A program made the translations under genes and the position numbers. Source: an uncultured Prevotellaceae bacterium (GTDB taxonomy: Bacteria > Bacteroidota > Bacteroidia > Bacteroidales > Bacteroidaceae). Taken from it: a DNA stretch of 64,000 bases. The notes beneath the pieces are model-generated. The model searched no databases, was not told the origin of the DNA, and saw only the letters and a list, made by a program, of their open reading frames with translations. Where the stretch lies: contig CACYYG010000034.1 of assembly GCA_902778535.1 (NCBI GenBank), positions 17,332 through 81,331 on the forward strand, read 5' to 3'. Positions 41,683 to 52,500 of the stretch are shown here, one piece after another. Numbering within the stretch: the first letter of the stretch is position 1; each line of letters begins with the position of its first letter.

Positions 41683-42084
41683 ATGGATATTGAGGAATTG
41701 ATTGAGTTGATAAAGAACTGTGCCAAGGAGGTCAGAGCTTACCTTACGCCTGGGTTTGAAGAGAACGTTTATAAAAACGCGATGTATCTTGAACTGAAGG
41801 ATCATGGGGTGGATGTAAAGACTGAAATACCCATCAAGGTAAGCTATAAAGGCCGTGAGGTAGGCCATTATCGCGCTGACATGATTGTTGAGGACAAAGT
41901 CATCGTTGAGTTGAAGGCCATCAACACACTGACTGCTATACACGAAGTGCAGCTTGTGAACTATCTCACAGCAACTGGCATCGATGATGGACTGCTCATC
42001 AATTTCGGTGGAGACCGAATACAAATCCAGCGTAAATATCGTCAGTATGAACGCCTCAAACTCAACAGACAAACCATCAAATAA
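41683..42084 (+). CDS. GxxExxY protein, copy 2
   Basis: This is a 133-residue member of the GxxExxY family. Signature GFEENVY near residue 26, then HYRADMIVEDKVIVELKAI, EVQLVNYL and GLLINFGG, all standard for the family and compatible with a PD-(D/E)XK-like fold (Asp, Glu-x-Lys). It is clearly diverged from the copy at 8681-9109. It lies precisely between inverted arms of 8-bp tandem repeats, and its composition is poorer in GC than the flanking genes. Function unknown; a nuclease acting on the flanking hairpins is only a guess. Confidence 0.87.
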   Translation: MDIEELIELIKNCAKEVRAYLTPGFEENVYKNAMYLELKDHGVDVKTEIPIKVSYKGREVGHYRADMIVEDKVIVELKAINTLTAIHEVQLVNYLTATGIDDGLLINFGGDRIQIQRKYRQYERLKLNRQTIK

Positions 42085-42090
42085 GTTCTA

Positions 42091-42177
42091 ATTGTCTTAT
42101 TGTCTTGATGTCTTATTGTCTTATTGTCTTGATGTCTTATTGTCTTATTGTCTTGATGTCTTGATGTCTTGATGTCT
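42091..42177 (+). repeat. Right arm of GxxExxY cassette 2: eleven 8-bp repeats
   Basis: Eleven head-to-tail units of ATTGTCTT or GATGTCTT, the inverse complement of the left arm. The last unit contains a spurious upstream ATG for the next gene. Confidence 0.92.
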
Positions 42178-42195
42178 AAATATCAAAAAAAGGAG

Positions 42196-43362
42196 ATGGA
42201 TTATAAATTTGATGTTTTTGTAGAAAGGCGCGGCACAGCCTGCGTAAAGTATGACGAGTCTCCTGTCGAGGATGTCATCCCGCTGTGGGTGGCCGACATG
42301 GACTTCAAGGCCGCGCCTGCCATCCAGGAGGCGGTGAGGCGACGTGCCGAGCACGGTGTGTTCGGATATAGCATCGTAACTGACGAATACTACGATGCCG
42401 TCATCAACTGGTTCCAGCGTCGCCACGCATGGACCATCCGCCGTGAAGAGATACTCTACACCACGGGCGTCGTCCCGGCGATGAGCGTCGCCATCAAGGC
42501 GCTGACGATGCCGGGCGAAAAAGTGCTCATCCTCTCGCCTGACTACAACTGCTTCTTCTCCTCCATCCGTAATAACGGCTGCGAGGTGCTTGAATCCCCC
42601 CTCACTTGGAGAGAAACTTGTGGGTGGGCTGTAGACTTCGCCGACTTCGAGGCCAAATGCGCCGACGAGAAGACCACCGTCTTCCTGCTCTGCAACCCTC
42701 ACAACCCCACAGGCCGCGTATGGACAAAGGACGAGCTGGAGCGCATGAACAACATCTGCATGAAACACGGCGTGAAGGTGGTCAGCGACGAGATTCATTG
42801 CGAGCTCATCATGCCCGGCCATACGTTCCAGCCCTTTGCTGCCGTCAGCGAGGCCTGCCGCATGAACAGCGTCATTTTGAACTCGCCCTCGAAGTCGTTT
42901 AACATCGCCGGACTGCAGACGGCCAACATCATCTGCGCCCAGCCCGAGTGGCGCCGTCGCCTCGACCGTGCCATCAACATCAACGAGGTGTGCGACCTCA
43001 ATCCCTTCGGACCGGTTGCCCTCATCGCCGCCTACAACGAGAGCGAGGACTGGCTCGACGCCCTCAATCGCTATCTCTGGGACAACTACAAGGCACTCCG
43101 CGATTTCTTCGCAGAGAAACTGCCGCAGTGCCTCGTCACCCCGTTGGAGGGCACCTACCTCGTGTGGGTCGACGTCTCGGCTCTGACCGATTCTGTCGAT
43201 GCGCTCTGCGACCGTCTGCTCACCGAGGGCCATGTCTGGGTGAATCCGGGCACGATGTACGGCCCTGAGACGGGGCGCGGCTACATCCGCATCAACATCG
43301 CCTGCCCCCGCAGCCGACTCATAGAGGGCCTTTCGCGAATCCGTAAGGTGCTGGACAGATAA
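42196..43362 (+). CDS. patB: PatB/MalY-type aminotransferase, probable cystathionine beta-lyase
   Basis: This PLP fold-type I enzyme probably cleaves cystathionine or cysteine conjugates by C-S lyase activity. Features: PLWVADMDFKAAPAI (N-terminal signature of the PatB/MalY group), HGVFGYSI, NPHNPTGRVW, SDEIHCEL and Lys in SPSKSFNIAGLQ (~residue 232). I choose the ATG at 42196; ATG at 42172 lies in the repeat arm and would add eight residues (SKYQKKE), which cannot be excluded. Length is about 388. Confidence 0.88.
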   Translation: MDYKFDVFVERRGTACVKYDESPVEDVIPLWVADMDFKAAPAIQEAVRRRAEHGVFGYSIVTDEYYDAVINWFQRRHAWTIRREEILYTTGVVPAMSVAIKALTMPGEKVLILSPDYNCFFSSIRNNGCEVLESPLTWRETCGWAVDFADFEAKCADEKTTVFLLCNPHNPTGRVWTKDELERMNNICMKHGVKVVSDEIHCELIMPGHTFQPFAAVSEACRMNSVILNSPSKSFNIAGLQTANIICAQPEWRRRLDRAININEVCDLNPFGPVALIAAYNESEDWLDALNRYLWDNYKALRDFFAEKLPQCLVTPLEGTYLVWVDVSALTDSVDALCDRLLTEGHVWVNPGTMYGPETGRGYIRINIACPRSRLIEGLSRIRKVLDR

Positions 43363-43386
43363 AACAATACAACTCTATTTATAGCT

Positions 43387-44940
43387 ATGAAGAAGATTCT
43401 TATGTTGGTCGCAGCCGCCATGATGGCGGCAATGAATGTGAAGGCGCAGGAGGAGGTGACTCCTTATTTCACAAATGATGAATTACCCCGCCTCATCCAC
43501 TGCCTACCCGCTCCCCCCGATACCGTGGGAGCAGAGTTCTATTACGACGTCATGCAATATATGTGGGGCAAGGAACAGCGCCTCGACCCTGAGCGTGCGG
43601 CCATTGCCCGCAGGGATGCCGTGATGACGTATGAAAACCTGTTGGCCGAGTTCAATGTGCCTTTCGGTCTCACGATCTCGAAGACCGAAACGCCCGAGAT
43701 TTGGAAACTCATGGAGACCAGCCTGGAGACTGTCAACCAGATGCGTGTGGAACCTAAAAAGTTCTACGCCCGCCGCCGTCCCTTTGTGCGCTTCCACGAA
43801 CACATCCTGACCTATCAGGCCGAGGAGGACGAAGAAGAAGTGGCCCGTGGAGGAAGCTATCCCTCTGGTCATACGTTCCGTGGCTGGGCCGCTGCCCTCC
43901 TGCTCTCTGAGATAGCTCCCAGTCGTGCCGACACCATCCTGGCACGCGGCTATATGTACGGCGAGAGTCGTGTCATCGTGGGAGCCCACTGGCAGAGCGA
44001 CGTCGATGCCGCCCGTCTGGGCGCTTCTATCGGCTACATGCGCCTGCAGACCAGTGCCGACTTCCAGGAGCAGATGAAGAAGGCACAGGCAGAGTATGCC
44101 GAAAAGACAGGGGTGGCCATCGTGCCCAGTGCCTCCGACAATATGGAGCGCGAGGGCTGCGACTACTACTACCTGCGCAGCGAGATGCCCGATATGCGCA
44201 AGTTCCTGCCTGCTCCTCCCGACACCATCGGCAATAAGTTCAGCCGCGACATCATGCGCTATATGTGGGGTAAGACCATGCGCCTGAATGAAGAGCGCGC
44301 CGACATTGCCAAGCGCGATGCTGTCTACGGCGTTGACTGCATCTGCCAGGAGTTCAGCGAGCCCTTCGGCCTGCCTTTGTCAAAGGAAGGAACGCCCGAA
44401 ATCTATAAGCTGCTGCTCGATGCCACCTCCACTTGCGACAGCATCTGCTACGAGCCGAAGAAATTCTACATGCGTAAACGTCCGTTTATGCGTATGCAGG
44501 AACAGTCATTAACGCCCGAATATGAAGAAGAGCTGTCGCACAACGGTTCCTATCCCTCGGGGCACACGCTACTGGGCTGGTCATCAGGTTTGCTGCTTTC
44601 TGAGATCAATCCCGCCAATGCCGACACGCTAATGGCTCGCGGCCACATGTACGGCGAGAGTCGCGTCATCGTGGGAGCCCACTGGCAGAGCGACGTCGAT
44701 GCCGCACGCCTGGCCGCCTGCGCTGCCTACGGCAAGATACACAACAGTGCCCGCTTCCAAGAGCAGATGAAGAAGGCACAGGAGGAGTTTGCCCGTCTGA
44801 GTGGTCAGGCTGTCGGCATCCGTCCCGTGACGGTTCCTGTACAGACAAGGTCTGACCGCGTCTACCGACTTGACGGCACACCCGCAACGGAGGAAACCCG
44901 TGGTATCGTGATTGAGGAAGGACAGAAGAGATTCAAGTAG
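43387..44940 (+). CDS. Secreted acid phosphatase, two tandem PAP2 domains
   Basis: This periplasmic class A-type acid phosphatase is a fusion of two homologous PAP2 domains (residues ~30-235 and ~270-480). Each contains the full triad: [10 protein letters not shown] / GSYPSGHTF / [14 protein letters not shown] in the first, [10 protein letters not shown] / GSYPSGHTL / [14 protein letters not shown] in the second. A signal peptide ([21 protein letters not shown]) is present. The domains are very alike, pointing to a fairly recent duplication. Substrate is not predictable, though non-specific phosphomonoester hydrolysis is typical. Confidence 0.9.
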   Translation: MKKILMLVAAAMMAAMNVKAQEEVTPYFTNDELPRLIHCLPAPPDTVGAEFYYDVMQYMWGKEQRLDPERAAIARRDAVMTYENLLAEFNVPFGLTISKTETPEIWKLMETSLETVNQMRVEPKKFYARRRPFVRFHEHILTYQAEEDEEEVARGGSYPSGHTFRGWAAALLLSEIAPSRADTILARGYMYGESRVIVGAHWQSDVDAARLGASIGYMRLQTSADFQEQMKKAQAEYAEKTGVAIVPSASDNMEREGCDYYYLRSEMPDMRKFLPAPPDTIGNKFSRDIMRYMWGKTMRLNEERADIAKRDAVYGVDCICQEFSEPFGLPLSKEGTPEIYKLLLDATSTCDSICYEPKKFYMRKRPFMRMQEQSLTPEYEEELSHNGSYPSGHTLLGWSSGLLLSEINPANADTLMARGHMYGESRVIVGAHWQSDVDAARLAACAAYGKIHNSARFQEQMKKAQEEFARLSGQAVGIRPVTVPVQTRSDRVYRLDGTPATEETRGIVIEEGQKRFK

Positions 44941-44959
44941 TCTTAATATTGAAAGAGCT

Positions 44960-45541
44960 ATGTCATTGAAAGTGTTGTGCGACCGCATCCTTTCCGACGG
45001 CCGCAGCATCGAGGGCGTTATCCTGAAGGTTGACAAATTCATCAACCATCAGATGGACCCCTACATGATGAAGCAGGTGGCAGTGGAGTTCATTCGCCGT
45101 TTCAGCGATCTGCAAGTAAATAAGATCGTTACTGTCGAAGCTTCCGGCATTGCGCCCTCCATCATGCTGGGCTATATGATGGAGCTGCCCGTGGTCTTTG
45201 CCAAGAAGAAGCTGCCGTCCACCATGCAGGATGCCTACGTCACCACCGTCCACTCGTTTACCAAACAGAGCGACACACAGCTCATGATCAGCCGCGAGTA
45301 TCTGACGGCCGACGACCATGTGCTCTTCGTCGACGACTTCCTTGCCTACGGCAACGCCGCCCTCGCCATCTGCGACCTCTGCCGACAGGCTGGTGCTACC
45401 GTCGAGGGCATGGGCTTCATCATCGAGAAAGAAATGCTGCATGGCCGTGAACTGCTACAGAAAGAGGGCATCAGCCGCATAGAGTCCCTTGCCATCGTCG
45501 ATTCCCTCGAAAATAATACGATTCACATCAAGGAAGACTGA
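44960..45541 (+). CDS. xpt: Xanthine phosphoribosyltransferase
   Basis: Xpt salvages xanthine to XMP. The start [14 protein letters not shown] at 44960 gives the normal 193-residue length; an in-frame extension overlaps the phosphatase gene. Features: [29 protein letters not shown] and the PRPP-binding [13 protein letters not shown]. The xpt family member is distinguished from hypoxanthine enzymes by the N-terminal region. It is followed by a strong terminator. No purine riboswitch is visible, since the upstream gap is only 19 bp. Confidence 0.92.
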   Translation: MSLKVLCDRILSDGRSIEGVILKVDKFINHQMDPYMMKQVAVEFIRRFSDLQVNKIVTVEASGIAPSIMLGYMMELPVVFAKKKLPSTMQDAYVTTVHSFTKQSDTQLMISREYLTADDHVLFVDDFLAYGNAALAICDLCRQAGATVEGMGFIIEKEMLHGRELLQKEGISRIESLAIVDSLENNTIHIKED

Positions 45542-45587
45542 ACGCCATCTGCATCATCCCCCGTTTTCTGATATCACTCCCTTCAAG

Positions 45588-45621
45588 AACGACGTCACTC
45601 CCATCGCGGAGTGGCGTCGTT
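45588..45621 (+). terminator. Terminator-like hairpin after xpt
   Basis: A 14-bp stem (AACGACGTCACTCC with GGAGTGGCGTCGTT, one G-T pair) with a 6-nt loop. The following sequence is only moderately T-rich. Confidence 0.7.
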
Positions 45622-45766
45622 TCCCGTTTCAGATACTGCCGATTTCTGCTTTTTCTGCATAAGATAATGCAATACAACATAAAGAACCAACCATTCAGGC
45701 AAAGCCGGCTCCTAACAATTAAGATTATTTAATAGTTGCTCGCCGAAAAAGAATAAGAGAATGTTG

Positions 45767-45774
45767 TAACTTTG
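45767..45774 (+). promoter_or_regulatory. -7 box of the carboxylesterase promoter
   Basis: TAACTTTG lies 31 bp before the ATG at 45806. No good -33 element. Confidence 0.65.
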
Positions 45775-45805
45775 CGCCCAAACAAACAGCAAATCTTTGC
45801 AACCT

Positions 45806-47386
45806 ATGAAACAGAGAAAATGGTTGATGGTAGCCTTGGTGCTACTGATGAGTGTGACGGTGGCAGCACAGCAGCCGCTGATGAGAACGCACGTGGAAAC
45901 GGGCGAAGTGGAAGGAATCCTCGACGGCGGCGATCTGGCTGTCTATCGGGCTATACCATACGCTGCACCACCCGTAGGTGACCTGCGCTGGAAGGCACCA
46001 CAGCCCGCACAGCCGTGGGAAGGCGTGAGAGTATGCGATAAGTTCGGGCCTCTGCCACCACAGCCCACGCGTCAGGGCCGTACGGCAGACATGATGAGTG
46101 AAGACTGCCTGTATCTTGGCATCGCTACTCCTGCCAAGTCTGCCACCGACCGTCTGCCCGTGATGGTGTGGATTCATGGCGGCGGATTCCAGTCGGAATG
46201 GTATGGTGGCGACCTGTGGACGAGTCTTGCCCGTCGCGGTGTGGTCATTGTCAGCATCGAGTACCGTACAGGTGCCTTGGGCTTCATGGCTCATCCGGAG
46301 CTTACCAAGGAATCACCCGACGGACACTCAGGCAACTATGGCCTGCTGGATCAGATCTACGCCCTGCAGTGGGTACAGCGCAATATCACAAACTTCGGCG
46401 GCGACCCCACGAAGGTGACCATCTTCGGCGAATCGGCAGGTGCCATCAGCTGCAGCATGCTTTGCGCCTCGCCCTTGGCAAAGGGACTTTTCCGCGCTGT
46501 CATCAGCCATAGCGGCGGCTCGTTTGCCCCTTGGAGCGACCAGCCTCGCAGCCTGGGGCTGGATGCCTCGCAGAAGGGTGCCGAACAGCAGGGTCTTGCC
46601 TTCCAGAAACACTTAAAGAAGAAGAACATCAAGCAGATGCGCAAGATGGATGCGATGGCACTCTGCGACGGCAATGTGGGTTTCGCAGGCTTTTGGCCTT
46701 GCGTCGACGGCTATGTCATCTGCGACGACCAGTACCGACTCTATGAGCGTGGCGAGTATAACGATGTGCCCGTCATCGTGATGACCAACAGCGACGAGGG
46801 AGCCCTCTTTACTCCTGGTAACATCAAGGCAGAAGACTACCAGAAACAGGTGCGTCATATCTTCGGCGATTATGCCGACGAGGCCTTGAAGGTTTATCCC
46901 GGCAATACCAACGACGAGGCCTGGCACGGCAATGCTGATGCGTTCCGCGACATGGGCTTTGCCTGGCCGTCATTCGCATGGGTGAGCCTGCAGTCACAGA
47001 CGGGCAAGAGCAAGGCCTACGCCGCCTATCTGGCTCAGCCCTCCACGCGCAGCTTCTCACAAGATCCGCGTCGCAAGGGTGTGGCTCATGCCGATGACAT
47101 CATGTATCTGAACAACGAGTTCCTCTCACAGCCCGACAAATATCCCCATGAGGCCGCTGTGGCCGAGATCATCCAGCAGTATTGGGTGAACTTCGCCAAG
47201 ACGGGCAATCCCAACGGCAAGGGCCTGCCTTACTGGCCGTCGTTTGACAAGGACAAGGCCACCACAATGCAGTTCAGCAACGGTGCCTCGCTCATCATGG
47301 TGCCCAATCGCGAGCAGATTAACTTCGTAGACCGTTACTACAAGTGGAAGCGTGAAGAGACGGAGCGCCAGCGTTCACAGAAATAG
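45806..47386 (+). CDS. Secreted carboxylesterase type B (alpha/beta hydrolase)
   Basis: This exported esterase has the cholinesterase/para-nitrobenzyl-esterase layout. Signal peptide MKQRKWLMVALVLLMSVTVAAQ; AIPYAAPPVGDLRWKAP; EDCLYLGIATP; oxyanion HGGGF; nucleophile elbow FGESAGA (Ser ~residue 207), with an Asp/Glu and a late His (HADDIMYL) completing the triad. Length ~526. The next gene, an OPT transporter, starts 14 bp downstream and is probably co-transcribed. Natural ester substrate unknown. Confidence 0.9.
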   Translation: MKQRKWLMVALVLLMSVTVAAQQPLMRTHVETGEVEGILDGGDLAVYRAIPYAAPPVGDLRWKAPQPAQPWEGVRVCDKFGPLPPQPTRQGRTADMMSEDCLYLGIATPAKSATDRLPVMVWIHGGGFQSEWYGGDLWTSLARRGVVIVSIEYRTGALGFMAHPELTKESPDGHSGNYGLLDQIYALQWVQRNITNFGGDPTKVTIFGESAGAISCSMLCASPLAKGLFRAVISHSGGSFAPWSDQPRSLGLDASQKGAEQQGLAFQKHLKKKNIKQMRKMDAMALCDGNVGFAGFWPCVDGYVICDDQYRLYERGEYNDVPVIVMTNSDEGALFTPGNIKAEDYQKQVRHIFGDYADEALKVYPGNTNDEAWHGNADAFRDMGFAWPSFAWVSLQSQTGKSKAYAAYLAQPSTRSFSQDPRRKGVAHADDIMYLNNEFLSQPDKYPHEAAVAEIIQQYWVNFAKTGNPNGKGLPYWPSFDKDKATTMQFSNGASLIMVPNREQINFVDRYYKWKREETERQRSQK

Positions 47387-47400
47387 TGTAAACATTCGAT

Positions 47401-49377
47401 ATGGAAGAAATCAAGACACAGCTGCCGGAGAACGCGTTCCGCGAGCTGAAAGAGAATGAGGAGTATGAGCCGCTGATGTCGCCGAGCGGCAAATATCCTG
47501 AGGTGAATACGTGGTCGGTGACGTGGGGCGTGCTGATGGCTATGCTTTTCTCGGCCGCCGCAGCCTATCTGGGACTGAAGGTTGGCCAGGTGTTTGAGGC
47601 TGCCATTCCCATCGCCATCATCGCCGTGGGCGTAAGCACCGCCGCCAAGCGCTCAAAAGCCTTGGGCGAGAATGTCATCATACAGAGCATCGGCGCCTGT
47701 TCGGGTGCCGTCGTGGCCGGTGCCATCTTCACCCTGCCCGCCATCTATATCTTGCAGGCAAAGTACGGCGCAGAAATGTCGGCGTCGTTCCTGCAGGTCT
47801 TCATGGCCTCGGCTTTGGGCGGCATCCTCGGCATTCTGTTCCTCATCCCCTTCCGCAAGTATTTCGTGAAGGACATGCACGGCAAGTATCCGTTCCCTGA
47901 GGCAACAGCGACAACGCAGGTGCTGGTCTCAGGCGCAAAGGGCGGCGACCAGGCAAAGCCGCTCATTCTGGCTGGCATCATCGGTGGCTTGTACGATTTC
48001 ATCGTGGCCACCTTCGGCTGGTGGAACGAGGTGGTGACGACGAACATCATCAACGGCTACGACACTGTCGTTGAGAAGACGAAGCTGCTGTTCAAGGTGA
48101 ACACGGGCGCTGCCGTCTTGGGCTTGGGCTATATCATCGGCCTGAAGTATGCGCTGTTCATCTGTCTGGGTTCTTTGTTCGTATGGTGGCTCATCGTGCC
48201 GGGCATGAGTTTGTTGTTCCACGACACGGTGCTGAATATCGGCGGCGTGAGCGTGACGCAAACCGTAGGCGAGATGTCGCCCGAGATGATTTTCAAGACC
48301 TACGCACGCAGCATCGGCATTGGCGGCATCGCTATGGCGGGAATTATCGGCATCGTGAAGTCGTGGGGCATCATCAAGAGCGCCGTATCGCTGGCTGGCA
48401 AGGAACTGAAGGGCAGCGCCTCGGCTGAGGCAGCGGCTCAGCGTACGCAGAAAGATCTTTCCTTTAAGTTTATTGCTATTGCGGCTATTGTGGCATTGTT
48501 GGTGTCGTTCATCTTCTTCTGGTTAGGTGTGATGCACAACCTGATGTTCGCCGTGGTGGCCATCCTCTTGGTGACTTTCATCGCATTCCTCTTCACTACC
48601 GTAGCAGCCAACGCTATCGCCATTGTGGGCTCTAATCCTGTTTCAGGCATGACGCTGATGACGCTCATCCTCGCGTCTGTCGTGCTGTCGGCTGTTGGAC
48701 TTAGCGGCACCAGCGGCATGGTGGCAGCGCTCATCATGGGCGGCGTGGTATGTACAGCATTGTCGATGGCCGGTGCGTTCATCACCGACCTGAAGATTGG
48801 CTACTGGTTAGGTACGACGCCAAAGAAGCAGGAGTCGTGGAAATTCCTCGGTACGCTCGTCTCGGCTTTGACCGTTGGCGGCGTCATCATGCTGCTCAAC
48901 GAGACCTACGGCTTCACCAGCGGTCAGCTGTCGGCTCCGCAGGCCAATGCTATGGCTGCCGTCATCGACCCCGTGATGAGCGGCGAAGGCGCTCCCTGGC
49001 TGCTCTACGCCATCGGCGCTGCGCTGGCACTACTCATCAACTTCTGCAAGATGCCCGCCCTGGCTGTCGCCTTGGGTATGTTCATTCCATTGGAGCTGAA
49101 TACCCCGCTCGTCGTGGGCGGCGCCATCAGCTGGTATGTGACGACGCGCTCGAAGGACAAGGCCGTGAACGAGGCACGCGGCGAGCGCGGCACGCTCATC
49201 GCCTCCGGCTTCATCGCCGGCGGAGCCTTGATGGGTGTCATCAGTGCCTTAATGCGTTTCGGCAACCTGAACTTCGTCAGCGAGTCGTGGATGATGAATC
49301 CGCTTTCGGAAGTAGTCGCCCTCATCGCCTACGTCCTGCTGATTCTCTACTTCATTCGCGCCACAAAGGTACAATAG
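47401..49377 (+). CDS. OPT-family oligopeptide transporter
   Basis: This inner-membrane transporter belongs to the OPT/YSL superfamily, which takes up small peptides or metal chelates. About 15-16 hydrophobic helices are visible. The family motif NPFPEATA-like segment (GKYPFPEATATTQVL) is at ~residue 160 and a conserved region FLFTTVAANAIAIVGSNPVSGMT at ~395. Length is 658. It follows the carboxylesterase directly. Peptide versus metal-chelate substrate cannot be decided. Confidence 0.93.
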   Translation: MEEIKTQLPENAFRELKENEEYEPLMSPSGKYPEVNTWSVTWGVLMAMLFSAAAAYLGLKVGQVFEAAIPIAIIAVGVSTAAKRSKALGENVIIQSIGACSGAVVAGAIFTLPAIYILQAKYGAEMSASFLQVFMASALGGILGILFLIPFRKYFVKDMHGKYPFPEATATTQVLVSGAKGGDQAKPLILAGIIGGLYDFIVATFGWWNEVVTTNIINGYDTVVEKTKLLFKVNTGAAVLGLGYIIGLKYALFICLGSLFVWWLIVPGMSLLFHDTVLNIGGVSVTQTVGEMSPEMIFKTYARSIGIGGIAMAGIIGIVKSWGIIKSAVSLAGKELKGSASAEAAAQRTQKDLSFKFIAIAAIVALLVSFIFFWLGVMHNLMFAVVAILLVTFIAFLFTTVAANAIAIVGSNPVSGMTLMTLILASVVLSAVGLSGTSGMVAALIMGGVVCTALSMAGAFITDLKIGYWLGTTPKKQESWKFLGTLVSALTVGGVIMLLNETYGFTSGQLSAPQANAMAAVIDPVMSGEGAPWLLYAIGAALALLINFCKMPALAVALGMFIPLELNTPLVVGGAISWYVTTRSKDKAVNEARGERGTLIASGFIAGGALMGVISALMRFGNLNFVSESWMMNPLSEVVALIAYVLLILYFIRATKVQ

Positions 49378-49444
49378 GTAATACAGCTTTCGCATGTGTA
49401 AACTGAACGCGAAGGCACGAAGTTGTTAACAAAAGAAAATTTTA

Positions 49445-49505
49445 GTAACCCACGTGGTTACTGTCAGTAACCCGCGTGGTTACAAGCAGTAACCCACGTG
49501 GTTAC
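49445..49505. repeat. Array of three 17-bp palindromes at exact 22-bp period (GTAACCCACGTGGTTAC)
   Basis: Units start at 49445, 49467 and 49489 with linkers TGTCA and AAGCA. Same family as 6444-6526. It lies between two convergent genes, beyond the OPT stop. Confidence 0.92.
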
Positions 49506-49597
49506 TGTTTTATCACAAAGCTTCTTTCTGCCTGCAACGTCGATCAGCGGCAGAGCCGGACGGCGTTGCAGACAATAAATGTTTCGTGCCTTTGTGG

Positions 49598-52500
49598 TCA
49601 ATTAACAACTGGTAATTTCACCTGCTTATACGCCACGCGCTTGCGCCGCCATGTGTAGACCATGTGGAGAGTACCGTCGCGGCCCTCGATGATGGAGGGA
49701 TAGGAATACTGACCGACAGGTGAATCCTCAAGGGTTAGTACGTGGCGCCATGTCTTCCCGTCGTCGTCGCTGACAGCAAGGCTGAGCGGTGTGCGCGGTC
49801 CTTTCTTCGTGCCGGGCAGGGTTTCAAAGTTGTTGTAGATGAGCACGTGACGACCGTCGCGCAGGGTGACGGCATCTGTGCCGCTCTGGTTGTTGGGGAT
49901 GTCGGTCAGGGTGACGGGCTCCCACGTCTGGCCCTCGTCGCTGCTGAAGGATGTGGCAATCTTGCCGTTTCTGGTGCGCATCAGCACCTGCAGGCGACCA
50001 TCCTTCAACTGAAGGATAGAAGGCTGTATGCAGTCAATGGGGCGTTTCGTCCCTTCCACGGGAATGTCGCTCCCTTCAGGCGTGGGTGCAATGTCAGTCG
50101 GGTAGGCCCTTGTCGACTCCACTGGTCCCACGTATTGCCACTCTTTCGTCTTGAGATCGTAAATTTCGACGTGGAAGCGCCAGCCGTTGTTCTCTGTAGA
50201 AGAGCCACAGATGAGCTTGTTATTCAATAGCAGCGGCTTGTTCTTGATAGGCCCGAGGAATCTGTCAGGCAGTTTTTCGCCCTTGCTCCACGTGCGGCCA
50301 CCGTCCTTCGACTTTGCCAGCCAGCCAGTCCAGTCGGCCACGCTCTTGCCCACCTTGTAGAAGAGCCACAGCTCGCCGTTGGGCATCTCCGTCAGCACAG
50401 GATTCCAGCAGGCCGTCTTCACACCGTCTACCATTCCGTCGGCGGCGAGGATGGGCGCGCTCCATTCGCCTTTCCCTTTCTTTTTGATGTTCACCCAGAT
50501 GCAGCAGTCGGGATTACGCTCGTACGTGCCGCCGAAATAGGCACTGACCAAGTCGCCTCTACGTGTCTCCACGATGGTGGCAGCATGTGGTGAGGCAAAG
50601 GGCGCCGTCTCGTAGAGGAACTCGTCCTTGAGGATGCGCTCGTCGCGTGTGGGGATGTCGACGTCAAAGGTGTAGCTACCCGAGCCTATCTCGCGCTGCT
50701 CACCCGAAGGCAGACAGACGACAGCGCGGGTGTTACAAGGGACGGTAACTTCCCAATGCAGCTTTTGTAGCGTCTTCTTCCACTTGCTGACTATAAGGCC
50801 GTAGGGCGTCTGATAGGTGGCGTCGACGTTGAAGCAGTCCTGAATGGAGAAGTCAGGCGACAGCGTTATTGCTGAGGCGGTGCCTCTGCCTACGACGGAG
50901 CCTTTGATGCCTGCAAGTGACTCAAAGCACCATGTCAGCAAATCGCCGAGTAGCATGACGTGGTTGCCGCTGTTCATAGCGGGGTCAGCCTTGTCGCCGT
51001 TCCACAATTCCCAGATGGTCGTAGCACCGTTCTCCACCATGTAGCCCCACGACGGGTAGGTCTTTTGCGTGGCCAAGTGGAATGCCACGTCAGAGTAGCC
51101 GTTGTCAGACAGCGTGCGCAGCAGCCACGATGTGCCAATGACGCCGCTGGTGATGTGGCCTTTGTCGTCCGCGAAAATCTTCTTCACCACGTTCTTCATC
51201 ACCATTTCTTTATATTCCTGCGGCACAATGCCGAAAGCCAGCGGCAGGAGATTGGCTGTTGCGGTGTTGTTGTCGTAATAAGTTTTGTCGGGGAAGAGGG
51301 GATGGCCAGGGCGCAGACTGCTGCCGACATTGACATGAAGGAAGCGGCGGTTGAAGGCTTCCGTCAATGCCTTGCGCTGTTCTTTCCACCGGTTTGCTTC
51401 ATCCAGATGCTGCATCTCCGCAAACTGTTCCATCAGCTGCAGACAGCGGATAGTATAGGCTGTAGCTATGAGCGTGCCGTCGGTCTGGCGTTCAGGGTCT
51501 TTACTGTGTATGAGCTCCAGTTTCTCGGGCGGCATGCACCAATCGCCATATTTGTCCTTTGTGATGAGGCTGTCGCGCATACCCTCGCTGAGCAAATGAT
51601 TCATCCACAGTTTCATATTAGGATAGCTGTCGATAATGGGCTGCTTGTTACCATACTGACGGTAGAGCATCTCGCAGATGAAAGGCAGAGCTGCAGGCCA
51701 CGTGACATCGTCGTTGTAGTAGTTCCAGAAGGCGGGAGCCACGTCGCTGAACACGCCGTCAGCGCGCTGACTCTCGCAGATGTCGCGCATCCACTTCGCA
51801 TACAGGCGCTCATTGCCGAAGAGGAAGCTCTCGCCCAACGCGCCCACGGTGCGGTCGCCGAGCCACGGCTGGCGCTCGTTGCGCTGCGGACAGTCCACGG
51901 GCATGCCTTTATAGTTCGACATGATGCCCCAGCGCGCAGCCTCCACCACTTTGTTCAGGATGGTGTCGCTGCAAACGAAGGTGCCCGTCTGCTCCATACG
52001 GTCGCTGACTGGCCAGGCCTTCACGTCCTTCGCCGGACCGGTGACTTCGACATAGCGGAAACCGTGATAGACGAAGGAGGGATGCCACGGTTCTGTCTCA
52101 TGGCCGCTGCATACATAAATATCTGTAGAGGCTGCGTTGCGCAGGTTGTCGGTGTAGAGGGTGCCGTCGTCGTTGAGTCTTTCAGCGTATCTCACGCGGA
52201 TGGTGTCGCCTTCGCGGCCTGTGGGCACAAAGCTCACCCAGCCCGCCATGTTCTGGCCGAAGTCGTAGGTGGTGGGACCGATGGGACTCATAGGACTTAT
52301 AGAACTCATAGGACGCATAGCCTCCGTCATCTGGGCTGTCAGCGTCCCCAGTGGGATGGCGGTGCGCTGTGCAGGAAGCCAGGCACTGTCGTCATAGTCG
52401 AAGGCGAGCCAGCCGTCAAGTTCGCGGCGGGCATCGTATTTCTCACCGTCATACTCGTTGTTGGCGCGAATGGGGCCGTTGGCAGTGACACGCCATTTCT

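Noticed and set aside
44912-44959. Longer xpt start
   Set aside because: The extension overlaps the phosphatase gene and adds residues not found in the family; ATG 44960 gives the usual N-terminus.
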